NCBI GenBank assembly: GCA_021767845.1
Contig: JAASSQ010000141.1
Coordinates: 1 to 7,532, forward strand
Length of the DNA: 7,532 nt
Direction: 5' to 3'
From: Roseovarius sp.
Lineage (GTDB): Bacteria; Pseudomonadota; Alphaproteobacteria; Rhodobacterales; Rhodobacteraceae
Under the pieces are notes generated by a model. It saw only the letters and a program-made list of their open reading frames with translations, was not told the origin of the DNA and searched no databases. Position 1 is the stretch's first letter. The number at the start of each line of letters is the position of its first letter. A program made the position numbers and the translations under genes. Below, piece after piece: positions 1 through 6,325 of the stretch.

Positions 1-23
1 GTTGCCGAGCAGAAAAAGAAGAA

Positions 24-28
24 AGAGG
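24..28 (+). promoter_or_regulatory. Ribosome binding site for the acetyltransferase gene
   Basis: AGAGG lies 6 nt before the ATG at 35. It favours that ATG over the in-frame TTG at 2, which would have no visible upstream ribosome binding site inside the window and would add a basic Lys/Arg-rich 11-residue extension unlike a GNAT N-terminus. Confidence 0.7.
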
Positions 29-34
29 CGAAAC

Positions 35-631
35 ATGCTTGAAGACGGGCTGCACGCCGTGCCGGCGGGCCATACCGCCTCGGTCGTGACGCATCTGGAA
101 ATGCTGGAGGAGGCGCCGCAGAGGCCCGACGCGGAGCTTGCCTTGACCCTGCGGCGCGTGGAGCGGCCGGACCCCGACTGGTACCTGAACCTTTTTCGCA
201 AGGTGGGTGCGCCGTGGCTGTGGTTCGGGCGGCTGGTGCTGGGCCGCGAGGAGCTGGTGGCGATCCTGCAGGATGACAAGGTGCATGTGCATGTCGTCGC
301 CGATGCCACCGGCGCCGAGGTCGGGTTGCTGGAGCTGGATTTCCGGCAGGAGGCGGCCTGTGAACTGGCGTATTTCGGGCTGGCGCCGGGCGCTGTCGGC
401 GGGGGTGCGGGGCGTTGGATGATGAACCGGGCGATCCGTCTGGCCTGGGGGCAGGGGATTTCGCGGTTCCACGTGCATACCTGCACTTTGGATCATCCCG
501 CGGCACTGGATTTCTATTGCCGCAGCGGGTTCGTGCCATATGCCCGCGAGATCGAGATCGCGCCCGACCCGCGGCTGAGCGGGTTGATCGACATGGATGC
601 CGCGCCGCATGTGCCGCTGATCCGCGACTGA
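35..631 (+). CDS. GNAT family N-acetyltransferase
   Basis: A 198-residue protein that looks like a GCN5-related N-acetyltransferase, which transfers an acetyl group from acetyl-CoA to an amine. The substrate cannot be told from sequence. The acetyl-CoA pyrophosphate loop is visible around residues 121-128 (GGGAGRW), after a beta strand ending near LAYFGLAP (111-118). The C-terminal GNAT signature HPAALDFYCRSGFVPY (154-169) has the usual Ala-x-x-Phe-Tyr then Gly-Phe pattern. The N-terminal half (about 35-75) is Trp/Arg-rich and less typical. The ATG at 35 is chosen because AGAGG precedes it at good spacing. The stop TGA (629-631) abuts the stop of the convergent HD-domain gene. The upstream neighbourhood is outside the window, so its operon is unknown. 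Fold assignment is firm; function is open. Confidence 0.85.
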   Translation: MLEDGLHAVPAGHTASVVTHLEMLEEAPQRPDAELALTLRRVERPDPDWYLNLFRKVGAPWLWFGRLVLGREELVAILQDDKVHVHVVADATGAEVGLLELDFRQEAACELAYFGLAPGAVGGGAGRWMMNRAIRLAWGQGISRFHVHTCTLDHPAALDFYCRSGFVPYAREIEIAPDPRLSGLIDMDAAPHVPLIRD

Positions 632-664
632 TCAGCCGTTCCGCGTGAACCAGTCGCGGATTTT
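620..664 (+). terminator. Candidate intrinsic terminator inside two convergent gene ends
   Basis: An 11-bp perfect inverted repeat (ATCCGCGACTG at 620-630, CAGTCGCGGAT at 651-661) is followed by TTTT at 661-664. The 20-nt loop contains a smaller stem, GTTC (638-641) with GAAC (647-650), stacked directly on the 3' arm. Read on the plus strand, this is a GC-rich hairpin with a short T-tract placed just after the acetyltransferase gene. On the minus strand the hairpin has no T-tract, so it is best read as a plus-strand terminator. The 5' arm lies in the acetyltransferase end and the 3' arm in the HD-gene end; both encode Ile-Arg-Asp. The T-tract is short, so strength is uncertain. Confidence 0.55.
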
Positions 665-1216
665 CGGGGCGATCCAATTCCACAAGGCAGGCGCACCGCG
701 CATGATGGGTTTTCCGACCCGGTCCTCGACCTTGTCGAGCGTCGCGCCGTGTTCGCGCCAGCTGATCCCGTCCGAGGCGAGGTTCTGGTTGGGCGGCTGG
801 AAACGGTCGAGCGCCTTGGCAAAGCGGGCATCCGCGCTTTGCCCGGCTTCGAATTCATCCCACAGCGCGCGCAAACCCTGCGCCTGGTCGGCGGGCAACA
901 GGCCGAAAATCCGGTCCGCCGCGGCCTGTTCGGCATTGGCGATCGCGGCGCGGTCGGCCTCGGCATAGATCGGGGTGTCGCCGGCGTCGATCTCGACCAG
1001 ATCGTGCAGAAGAAGCATCGTGATGACGCGGGACGTGTCCACCCCGTCGGGCGCGTGTTCACCCAGCACCAGCGCATAAAGCGCCAGGTGCCAGCTGTGC
1101 TCGGCCGAGTTTTCGGGGCGGGAGCCGTCGCAGAGCGTGGTGGCGCGATGGACGGATTTCAGGCGGCAGGCCTCGGTCAGTAAGGCCATTTGCGCGTCAA
1201 GTCGCGCGGCGTTCAT
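632..1216 (-). CDS. HD-domain phosphohydrolase, HDDC2/YfbR-like
   Basis: A 194-residue metal-dependent HD-superfamily protein resembling the HDDC2/YfbR group (COG1896-like), some members of which are 5'-deoxynucleotidases acting on dNMPs. The ordered HD motif is present: first His in SAEHSWH (H40, with H43 nearby), the His-Asp doublet in LLLHDLVEIDAGD (H71, D72), second-shell acids E75 and D77, and the distal Asp in AKALDRFQP (D137). Length is typical of the family. It is the last gene of a minus-strand trio. Its ATG overlaps the stop of the 84-residue gene by 4 nt (ATGA), so translation is probably coupled; no strong Shine-Dalgarno is visible. The stop (632-634) touches the end of the convergent acetyltransferase gene. 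The family is confident; nucleotidase activity is inferred. Confidence 0.85.
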   Translation of the reverse strand: MNAARLDAQMALLTEACRLKSVHRATTLCDGSRPENSAEHSWHLALYALVLGEHAPDGVDTSRVITMLLLHDLVEIDAGDTPIYAEADRAAIANAEQAAADRIFGLLPADQAQGLRALWDEFEAGQSADARFAKALDRFQPPNQNLASDGISWREHGATLDKVEDRVGKPIMRGAPALWNWIAPKIRDWFTRNG

Positions 1217-1467
1217 TCCGGGTCGTCGTCCTGCGTGGACTGTTCCAGCCCCTTCTGAAACGCCTTGGCGCGTTCCAGAAGCAGGGCCTTGGCCTTGATG
1301 TTGGCGCGGCGCACGCGCAGCGAGGTCAGAAACGCCTCTTCCGCCGTCTGGGACGTCGCGCCCAGAACATTCACCATGTCCGTGATGATCTTTTCGTCGC
1401 CCGTGGCGTCGATATACTTGAGCACATCGAGGGCCAGCTTGTCGGCCAGATCTTCGGTCACGCCCAT
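1213..1467 (-). CDS. Conserved-looking small protein of unknown function, 84 aa
   Basis: I do not recognise this protein. It is 84 residues, predicted all-helical, with no cysteine, signal peptide or membrane segment. The first half is acidic (DLADKLALDVLKYIDATGDE), followed by a segment rich in Arg, Lys, Ala and Leu (about 50-72, RVRRANIKAKALLLERAKAF) that could form an amphipathic helix, and an acidic tail ending DDDPE. It is accepted as a gene because it fits exactly between its neighbours: 4 nt after the hydrolase stop (TGA at 1474-1472) and overlapping the HD gene start by 4 nt. That is the packing expected of translationally coupled operon members. No good Shine-Dalgarno precedes its ATG, which agrees with coupling to the upstream hydrolase. 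A small adaptor is possible but unsupported. Confidence 0.7.
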   Translation of the reverse strand: MGVTEDLADKLALDVLKYIDATGDEKIITDMVNVLGATSQTAEEAFLTSLRVRRANIKAKALLLERAKAFQKGLEQSTQDDDPE

Positions 1468-1471
1468 GGGA

Positions 1472-2125
1472 TCACCGGGTCGTTTCGGTCAGGCGGCGTT
1501 TGACGTAGTCGGTCACGCTGTCGATCATCGTGTCCATGTAGGGTTCCTTGAAGAAATGATCGGCGCCTTCGATTTCCTCGTGGCTGATCGTGATGCCCTG
1601 CTGTTCATGCAGCTTGTTCACCAGCGCGGTCGTGTCGGCAGGGGGCGCGACGCGGTCGGCGGTGCCATTGATGATGAGGCCCGAGGACGGGCAAGGCGCG
1701 AGGAACGAGAAATCATACATGTTCGCGGGCGGGCTGACCGAGACGAAGCCGGTGATTTCCGGCCGGCGCATCAGGAGCTGCATTCCGATCCATGCCCCGA
1801 AGGAAAAGCCCGCGACCCAGCAATGCTTGGAATTGCTGTTCATGGATTGCAGGTAATCGAGCGCCGAGGCGGCATCGCTGAGCTCGCCCACGCCCTGATC
1901 GTATTCCCCCTGGCTGCGGCCGACGCCCCGGAAATTGAAGCGCAGCACCGTGAAGCCCATGTTGTAAAAGGCGTAATGCAGGTTGTAGACGACCTTGTTG
2001 TTCATCGTGCCGCCGAATTGCGGGTGCGGGTGAAGCACGATGGCGATCGGGGCGTCTTTTTCGCGTTGCGGGTGGTAACGTCCTTCAAGGCGGCCTTCGG
2101 GGCCGGGAAAGATAACCTCGGGCAT
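1472..2125 (-). CDS. Alpha/beta hydrolase (COG2945-like)
   Basis: A 217-residue cytoplasmic alpha/beta hydrolase. An oxyanion-hole type segment HPHPQFGGT (32-40) follows the first core strand. The nucleophile elbow GFSFG (106-110) gives Ser108. The acid is probably Asp157 in NGTADRVAPP, and the catalytic His is His190 in GADHFF, so the triad is complete and correctly ordered. The short cap and overall length fit the COG2945 type of small hydrolase; the substrate is unknown. The ATG at 2125-2123 (MPEVIFPGPEG) is preferred over a GTG at 2182, because the extension would run to the iscR operator and has no hydrolase character. Upstream of the chosen ATG there is only a GGAG about 11 nt away. It heads the minus-strand operon with the 84-aa and HD genes and is divergent from iscR. 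Confidence 0.87.
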   Translation of the reverse strand: MPEVIFPGPEGRLEGRYHPQREKDAPIAIVLHPHPQFGGTMNNKVVYNLHYAFYNMGFTVLRFNFRGVGRSQGEYDQGVGELSDAASALDYLQSMNSNSKHCWVAGFSFGAWIGMQLLMRRPEITGFVSVSPPANMYDFSFLAPCPSSGLIINGTADRVAPPADTTALVNKLHEQQGITISHEEIEGADHFFKEPYMDTMIDSVTDYVKRRLTETTR

Positions 2126-2161
2126 AGAGCCTGTATCTCCGTGGTTCGGCGCGCGACTTTC

Positions 2162-2190
2162 TTGACGAAATCGCTCAAGCACCTTAGAAC
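2162..2190 (+). promoter_or_regulatory. Predicted sigma-70-type promoter of the iscR-suf operon
   Basis: TTGACG (2162-2167, 5 of 6 to the -35 consensus) and TAGAAC (2185-2190, 4 of 6 to the -10 consensus) are separated by exactly 17 bp. Transcription would begin near 2197, giving a leader of about 80 nt before the iscR ATG at 2279. The -10 lies inside the palindromic operator at 2184-2198, the arrangement expected for repression by blocking RNA polymerase. Predicted by eye, not tested. Confidence 0.6.
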
Positions 2191-2198
2191 TGTTCTAA
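2184..2198. promoter_or_regulatory. Palindromic operator, probable IscR / Iron-Rhodo-box
   Basis: TTAGAAC-T-GTTCTAA is a perfect 7-1-7 inverted repeat in an otherwise GC-rich gap. It overlaps the predicted -10 of the iscR promoter. A palindromic iron-responsive element, the Iron-Rhodo-box, has been described upstream of iron and Fe-S genes in Rhodobacteraceae and linked to IscR. The position and symmetry here fit that element, and autoregulation by the adjacent iscR product is the simplest reading. It also lies downstream of a weaker divergent promoter and could influence the hydrolase operon. The palindrome is seen directly; the binding protein is inferred. Confidence 0.7.
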
Positions 2199-2226
2199 AT
2201 TCCTGCCGGGGCCGGAAGCTTCAAGC

Positions 2227-2255
2227 GAGATAAGGGCTGCGTGGCGTCACGTCAA
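2227..2255 (-). promoter_or_regulatory. Weak candidate promoter for the hydrolase operon
   Basis: Read on the minus strand, TTGACG (2255-2250) and TATCTC (2232-2227) are separated by 17 bp. The -35 is a good match; the -10 matches only its first three positions. Transcription would start near 2220 and cross the iscR operator about 22-36 nt downstream. It is the best minus-strand candidate I see in the intergenic gap, but is low confidence. Confidence 0.3.
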
Positions 2256-2278
2256 TCAATTCAAGGGGGGAACGCCCT

Positions 2279-2740
2279 ATGAAACTGAGCACGAAAGGAC
2301 GCTACGCGATGGTGGCGCTGGCTGACATCGCGTTGCAGGATGGCGAGACGCTGGTTACGCTGAGCGAAATCTCGAAGCGGCAGGACATTTCGCTGCCCTA
2401 CCTGGAGCAGCTTTTCGTTAAGTTGCGCCGTGCGGATCTGGTGACATCGGTGCGCGGCCCGGGTGGCGGCTACAAGCTGGCGCGCCCGGCCTCGGAAATC
2501 CGGGTGGTGGATGTGTTGTCGGCGGTCGATGAGACAGTCAACGCGCTGCAGAAGGGCGCGGGTGCCTCGGGGGCGGCCAGCGGATCACGGGCGCAGTCGA
2601 TGACGAACCGGTTGTGGGAATCGCTGAGCGCGCAGGTTTACGTCTTTTTGCATCAGACCCGGCTGAGCGACGTGGTGGGCAATACGCTGGCACCGTGCCC
2701 GGCGGTTCCGACGCTGTTTTCCGTGGTGGACGAGGATTGA
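2279..2740 (+). CDS. iscR: Rrf2-family Fe-S regulator IscR, single-cysteine type
   Basis: A 153-residue Rrf2-family transcription factor sensing Fe-S cluster status. The N-terminal winged helix closely matches E. coli IscR (MKLSTKGRYAM, ISLPYLEQLF at 38-46 and SVRGPGGGYKL at 57-67), including Glu43, which controls site selectivity in E. coli IscR. The cluster-binding loop differs: in place of Cys92, Cys98 and Cys104 it has a Gly/Ala/Ser-rich segment (about 92-107) with no cysteine. The only cysteine in the protein is Cys140, in LAPCPAVP near the C-terminus. IscR of Rhodobacter sphaeroides is reported to bind a cluster in an unusual way with one cysteine, and this protein appears to be of that type. 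A G-rich Shine-Dalgarno stretch (AAGGGGGG, 2263-2270) precedes the ATG by 8 nt. First gene of the suf operon, with an operator over its promoter. Confidence 0.93.
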   Translation: MKLSTKGRYAMVALADIALQDGETLVTLSEISKRQDISLPYLEQLFVKLRRADLVTSVRGPGGGYKLARPASEIRVVDVLSAVDETVNALQKGAGASGAASGSRAQSMTNRLWESLSAQVYVFLHQTRLSDVVGNTLAPCPAVPTLFSVVDED

Positions 2741-2749
2741 GGCGCGCGC

Positions 2750-3793
2750 ATGGGCCGGGTTTACCTTGATTACAACGCCACCGCCCCGCTGCGCCCCGAG
2801 GCGCGCGCGGCGATGATCGCGGCGATGGACTTGGTGGGCAACCCGTCGAGCGTGCATGCCGAGGGGCGCGCGGCCAAGGGCCTGATCGAACGGGCGCGCG
2901 GCCAGGTGGCCGCGGCCTTCGGCGCGGAGGGGGCCGATGTGATCTTCACCTCCGGCGCGACCGAGGCGGCGGCGTTGGCCTGCGCCGGACGGGGGCTGCA
3001 TGGCGCGGCGGTGGAGCATGACGCGGTCAAGGCATGGGTGGAGGCCGATCTGCCGGTGGACGCGGCGGGGCGCGTTCGGGTCGAGGCGCCGGAACGCTCG
3101 GTCCTGCAAAAGGCCAATTCGGAAACCGGCGTGGTGCAGGATGTGCCCGAAGGGCTGGAGGTCAGCGACATGACCCAAGCCTTCGGCAAACTGCCGGTGG
3201 CTTTCAACTGGGCGGGCTGCCGCATGGCACTTGCCTCGGCGCACAAGTTGGGCGGCCCGAAAGGAGTGGGCGCGCTGATCGTCAAGCGCGGCACCGATCT
3301 GGAGGCCCGGATCAAGGGTGGCGGACAAGAGATGGGGCGCCGCTCGGGCACGGAAAACATCATTGGAATCGCGGGGTTCGGGGCCGCAGTTGAAGCTGCT
3401 GCCCGCGATCTGGAGCGGGGCGTCTGGGACCGGGTTGCAGAATTTAGAAAGATTCTAGAAAATATCATTGCAGCCGAGGCGAATGAGACTATTTTTGTCG
3501 GGAAAGACGGTGTTCGGCTCCCCAACACATCGTGCCTCGTAACGCCGGGCTGGAAGGGCGAAACGCAGGTGATGGCAATGGACCTGGCCGGGTTCGCGAT
3601 TTCGGCAGGCTCGGCCTGCTCCAGTGGCAAGGTGCGCAGCAGCGGTGTGCTGCAGGCGATGGGGTTCAGCGAGGCCGACGCGGCCTGCGCGATCCGGGTG
3701 TCGCTGGGGCCGGACACGACGGAAGACGAGATAACACGCTTCGCCGAAACCTGGCTGAAGCACCGCAACAAGCATCGCGCCCGCGCGGCGTGA
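2750..3793 (+). CDS. Cysteine desulfurase, compact group I NifS/IscS-like
   Basis: A PLP-dependent desulfurase that converts L-cysteine to alanine and carries the sulfur as a persulfide for SufB. Visible residues, with E. coli IscS equivalents inferred: YLDYNATAP start (5-13), TSGATE loop (67-72), His90 stacking on PLP (EHDAV), Asn123, Asp140 and Gln143 (SDMTQAFGK), Schiff-base Lys166 (SAHKLGGPKG), Arg198 (RSGTEN) and catalytic Cys290 in SAGSACSSG. Spacing Asp140-Lys166 (26) equals IscS, and Lys166-Cys290 (124) is close to it. His90-Asp140 is about 26 residues shorter, and the 347-aa length is below the usual 385-400, so the middle of the large domain is trimmed. The long SACSSG loop is group I, not the short group II SufS loop. 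It starts 9 nt after iscR with TGAGG overlapping the iscR stop. Codons 232-240 are AT-rich and contain an operator-like palindrome. Confidence 0.88.
   Translation: MGRVYLDYNATAPLRPEARAAMIAAMDLVGNPSSVHAEGRAAKGLIERARGQVAAAFGAEGADVIFTSGATEAAALACAGRGLHGAAVEHDAVKAWVEADLPVDAAGRVRVEAPERSVLQKANSETGVVQDVPEGLEVSDMTQAFGKLPVAFNWAGCRMALASAHKLGGPKGVGALIVKRGTDLEARIKGGGQEMGRRSGTENIIGIAGFGAAVEAAARDLERGVWDRVAEFRKILENIIAAEANETIFVGKDGVRLPNTSCLVTPGWKGETQVMAMDLAGFAISAGSACSSGKVRSSGVLQAMGFSEADAACAIRVSLGPDTTEDEITRFAETWLKHRNKHRARAA
3443..3459. promoter_or_regulatory. Operator-like palindrome inside the desulfurase gene
   Basis: TTTAGAA-AGA-TTCTAGA is an inverted repeat with one mismatch per arm pair (6 of 7 pairs match). 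Its core matches the iscR operator (TTAGAA-N3-TTCTAA) at 11 of 12 fixed positions. It lies in a 28-nt stretch (3441-3468) with only 5 G or C bases, in an otherwise GC-rich gene, and includes the codons AGA and CTA. A -10-like TATCAT (3463-3468) follows without a convincing -35. It could be an intragenic IscR site, or chance in an AT-rich patch. Confidence 0.35.
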
Positions 3794-3802
3794 AACGAGC
3801 AA

Positions 3803-3809
3803 GAGGAGG
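3803..3809 (+). promoter_or_regulatory. Ribosome binding site deciding the sufB start
   Basis: GAGGAGG sits 8 nt before the ATG at 3818. The in-frame GTG at 3809 overlaps this Shine-Dalgarno sequence and cannot use it, so the ATG is the start. Confidence 0.85.
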
Positions 3810-3817
3810 TGGCCAAT

Positions 3818-5341
<1,524 letters not shown>

Positions 5342-5364
5342 CGCCCGCCACCCGGCACGTTGGC

Positions 5365-5369
5365 GGAGG
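5365..5369 (+). promoter_or_regulatory. Ribosome binding site of the YbjQ-like gene
   Basis: GGAGG ends 5 nt before the ATG at 5375, selecting it over the in-frame TTG at 5360. Confidence 0.75.
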
Positions 5370-5374
5370 TTGCG

Positions 5375-5689
5375 ATGATCATCACCACGACGCAAAGCAT
5401 CGAGGGGCGCACGATCGCGGAGTATCGCGGGATCGTCGTGGGCGAAGCGATCATGGGGGCCAACGTGTTCCGCGATTTCTTTGCCCAGATCACCGATGTG
5501 GTGGGCGGCCGGTCGGGCGCCTATGAAAGCAAGCTGCAGGATGCGCGCGACACCGCGCTGACCGAGCTTGAGCAGCGCGCAGCCGTTCTGGGCGCCGATG
5601 CGGTTGTCGGGGTGGATCTGGATTACGAGGTCGTGGGCGATTCCATGCTGATGGTGTCGGCCAGCGGCACGGCGGTCGTGCTGGCCTGA
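5375..5689 (+). CDS. YbjQ/UPF0145 (DUF74) family protein
   Basis: A 104-residue protein of the YbjQ/UPF0145 family, small domains that form pentamers and are often labelled heavy-metal-binding, although function is not established. Family hallmarks are clear and close to E. coli YbjQ: TTQSIEGRTIAEYRGIVVGEAIMGANVFRDFF (5-36), VGGRSGAYESKL (43-54), ALTELEQRAAVLGADAVVGVDLDYE (61-85) and MLMVSASGTAV (91-101). The protein contains no cysteine and no histidine, which argues against a thiol- or imidazole-based metal site; only acidic or main-chain ligands would remain. It lies 33 nt after sufB and 1 nt before the next gene, so it is co-transcribed with suf genes. A role in Fe-S assembly is suggested only by this position. 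The ATG is fixed by GGAGG. Confidence 0.9.
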   Translation: MIITTTQSIEGRTIAEYRGIVVGEAIMGANVFRDFFAQITDVVGGRSGAYESKLQDARDTALTELEQRAAVLGADAVVGVDLDYEVVGDSMLMVSASGTAVVLA

Positions 5690-5690
5690 T

Positions 5691-6293
5691 ATGCAGGACG
5701 CGCCCACCATATCGCGGCCCGAGCTGACCTTGCCCGAGGCCGAGGCGGCCCGGCTTCGTCAAGCCTATGCCGAGGCGGATGTCATCCTGGAATACGGCAG
5801 CGGCGGGTCCACGGTGATGGCCGCCGAGATGCCGGGCAAGGCGGTCTTCTCGGTCGAAAGCGACCGGGACTGGGCGGAAATGATGCGCGGCTGGTTCGAG
5901 CAGGTGCCGCCCGCAGATACGACGCAGGTGGACGTGATCTGGTCGGATATCGGCCCGACGAAAGCCTGGGGCTACCCGGCCACCAATCGCGAATGGCAAC
6001 GCTATGCGCGCTATCCGCTGGAGGTCTGGGATCTGCCCGAGTTCCGCCAGCCCGACGTGGTGCTGGTGGATGGGCGGTTTCGCACGGGCTGTGCAATGGC
6101 CACGGCGTTCCGCACGCAAAAGCCGGTGAAGGTGCTGGTCGATGATTACGCGCGGCGCAAGCACTACCACCGGATCGAGGAATTTCTGGGCCAGCCGTCC
6201 CTTGTGGGTCGGATGGCGGAATTCGACGTGGCACCGATGCGGGTGCCGGGCGATCGGCTGTTGCCGATCATCGAGATGATGACGCGGCCCTGA
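5691..6293 (+). CDS. Rossmann-fold, SAM-methyltransferase-like protein
   Basis: A 200-residue soluble protein resembling a class I SAM-dependent methyltransferase core. Motif I-like VILEYGSGGSTVMAAE (31-46) has the strand-Glu-x-Gly-Ser-Gly-Gly nucleotide loop. VFSVESDRDWAEMM (52-65) supplies an acidic residue at the end of the second strand (Glu56 or Asp58), usual for SAM ribose binding. DVVLVDGRFR (122-131) and VKVLVDDYARRKHY (146-159) look like later core strands. I cannot assign a substrate. It is equally possible that it binds a nucleotide-like ligand without methylating. The ATG follows the YbjQ-like stop by 1 nt with no clear Shine-Dalgarno, so translation is probably coupled. The stop lies 32 nt before sufC. 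Its position between sufB and sufC suggests a link with Fe-S assembly, but no sequence feature proves it. Confidence 0.75.
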   Translation: MQDAPTISRPELTLPEAEAARLRQAYAEADVILEYGSGGSTVMAAEMPGKAVFSVESDRDWAEMMRGWFEQVPPADTTQVDVIWSDIGPTKAWGYPATNREWQRYARYPLEVWDLPEFRQPDVVLVDGRFRTGCAMATAFRTQKPVKVLVDDYARRKHYHRIEEFLGQPSLVGRMAEFDVAPMRVPGDRLLPIIEMMTRP

Positions 6294-6325
6294 GCCGCTC
6301 TGTTATACAAGCTGGAGGCTGGAAA

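Noticed and set aside
514..1077. Minus-strand open frame overlapping the HD gene in another frame
   Set aside because: The HD gene in the adjacent frame has all expected metal-binding residues; this frame is Arg/Ser/Pro-rich with no motif.
2161..2179. CTTGA ... TCAAG inverted repeat over the iscR -35 region
   Set aside because: Arms are only 5 bp with a 9-nt spacer, which chance readily explains next to the much stronger palindrome at 2184-2198.
2126..2182. N-terminal extension of the hydrolase from a GTG at 2182
   Set aside because: The added 19 residues have no hydrolase character and run up to the edge of the iscR operator; MPEVIFPGPEG is the natural start of the protein.
1265..2233. Plus-strand open frame of 322 codons opposite the hydrolase and 84-aa genes
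   Set aside because: It is antisense to a hydrolase with a full catalytic triad, crosses the intergenic control region, and has Arg/His/Val-rich composition typical of a shadow.
6279..6309. Possible internal promoter before sufC (ATGACG ... TATACA)
   Set aside because: Each box matches only 4 of 6 positions and the spacer is 19 bp, too weak to call; the operon reads through here without one.
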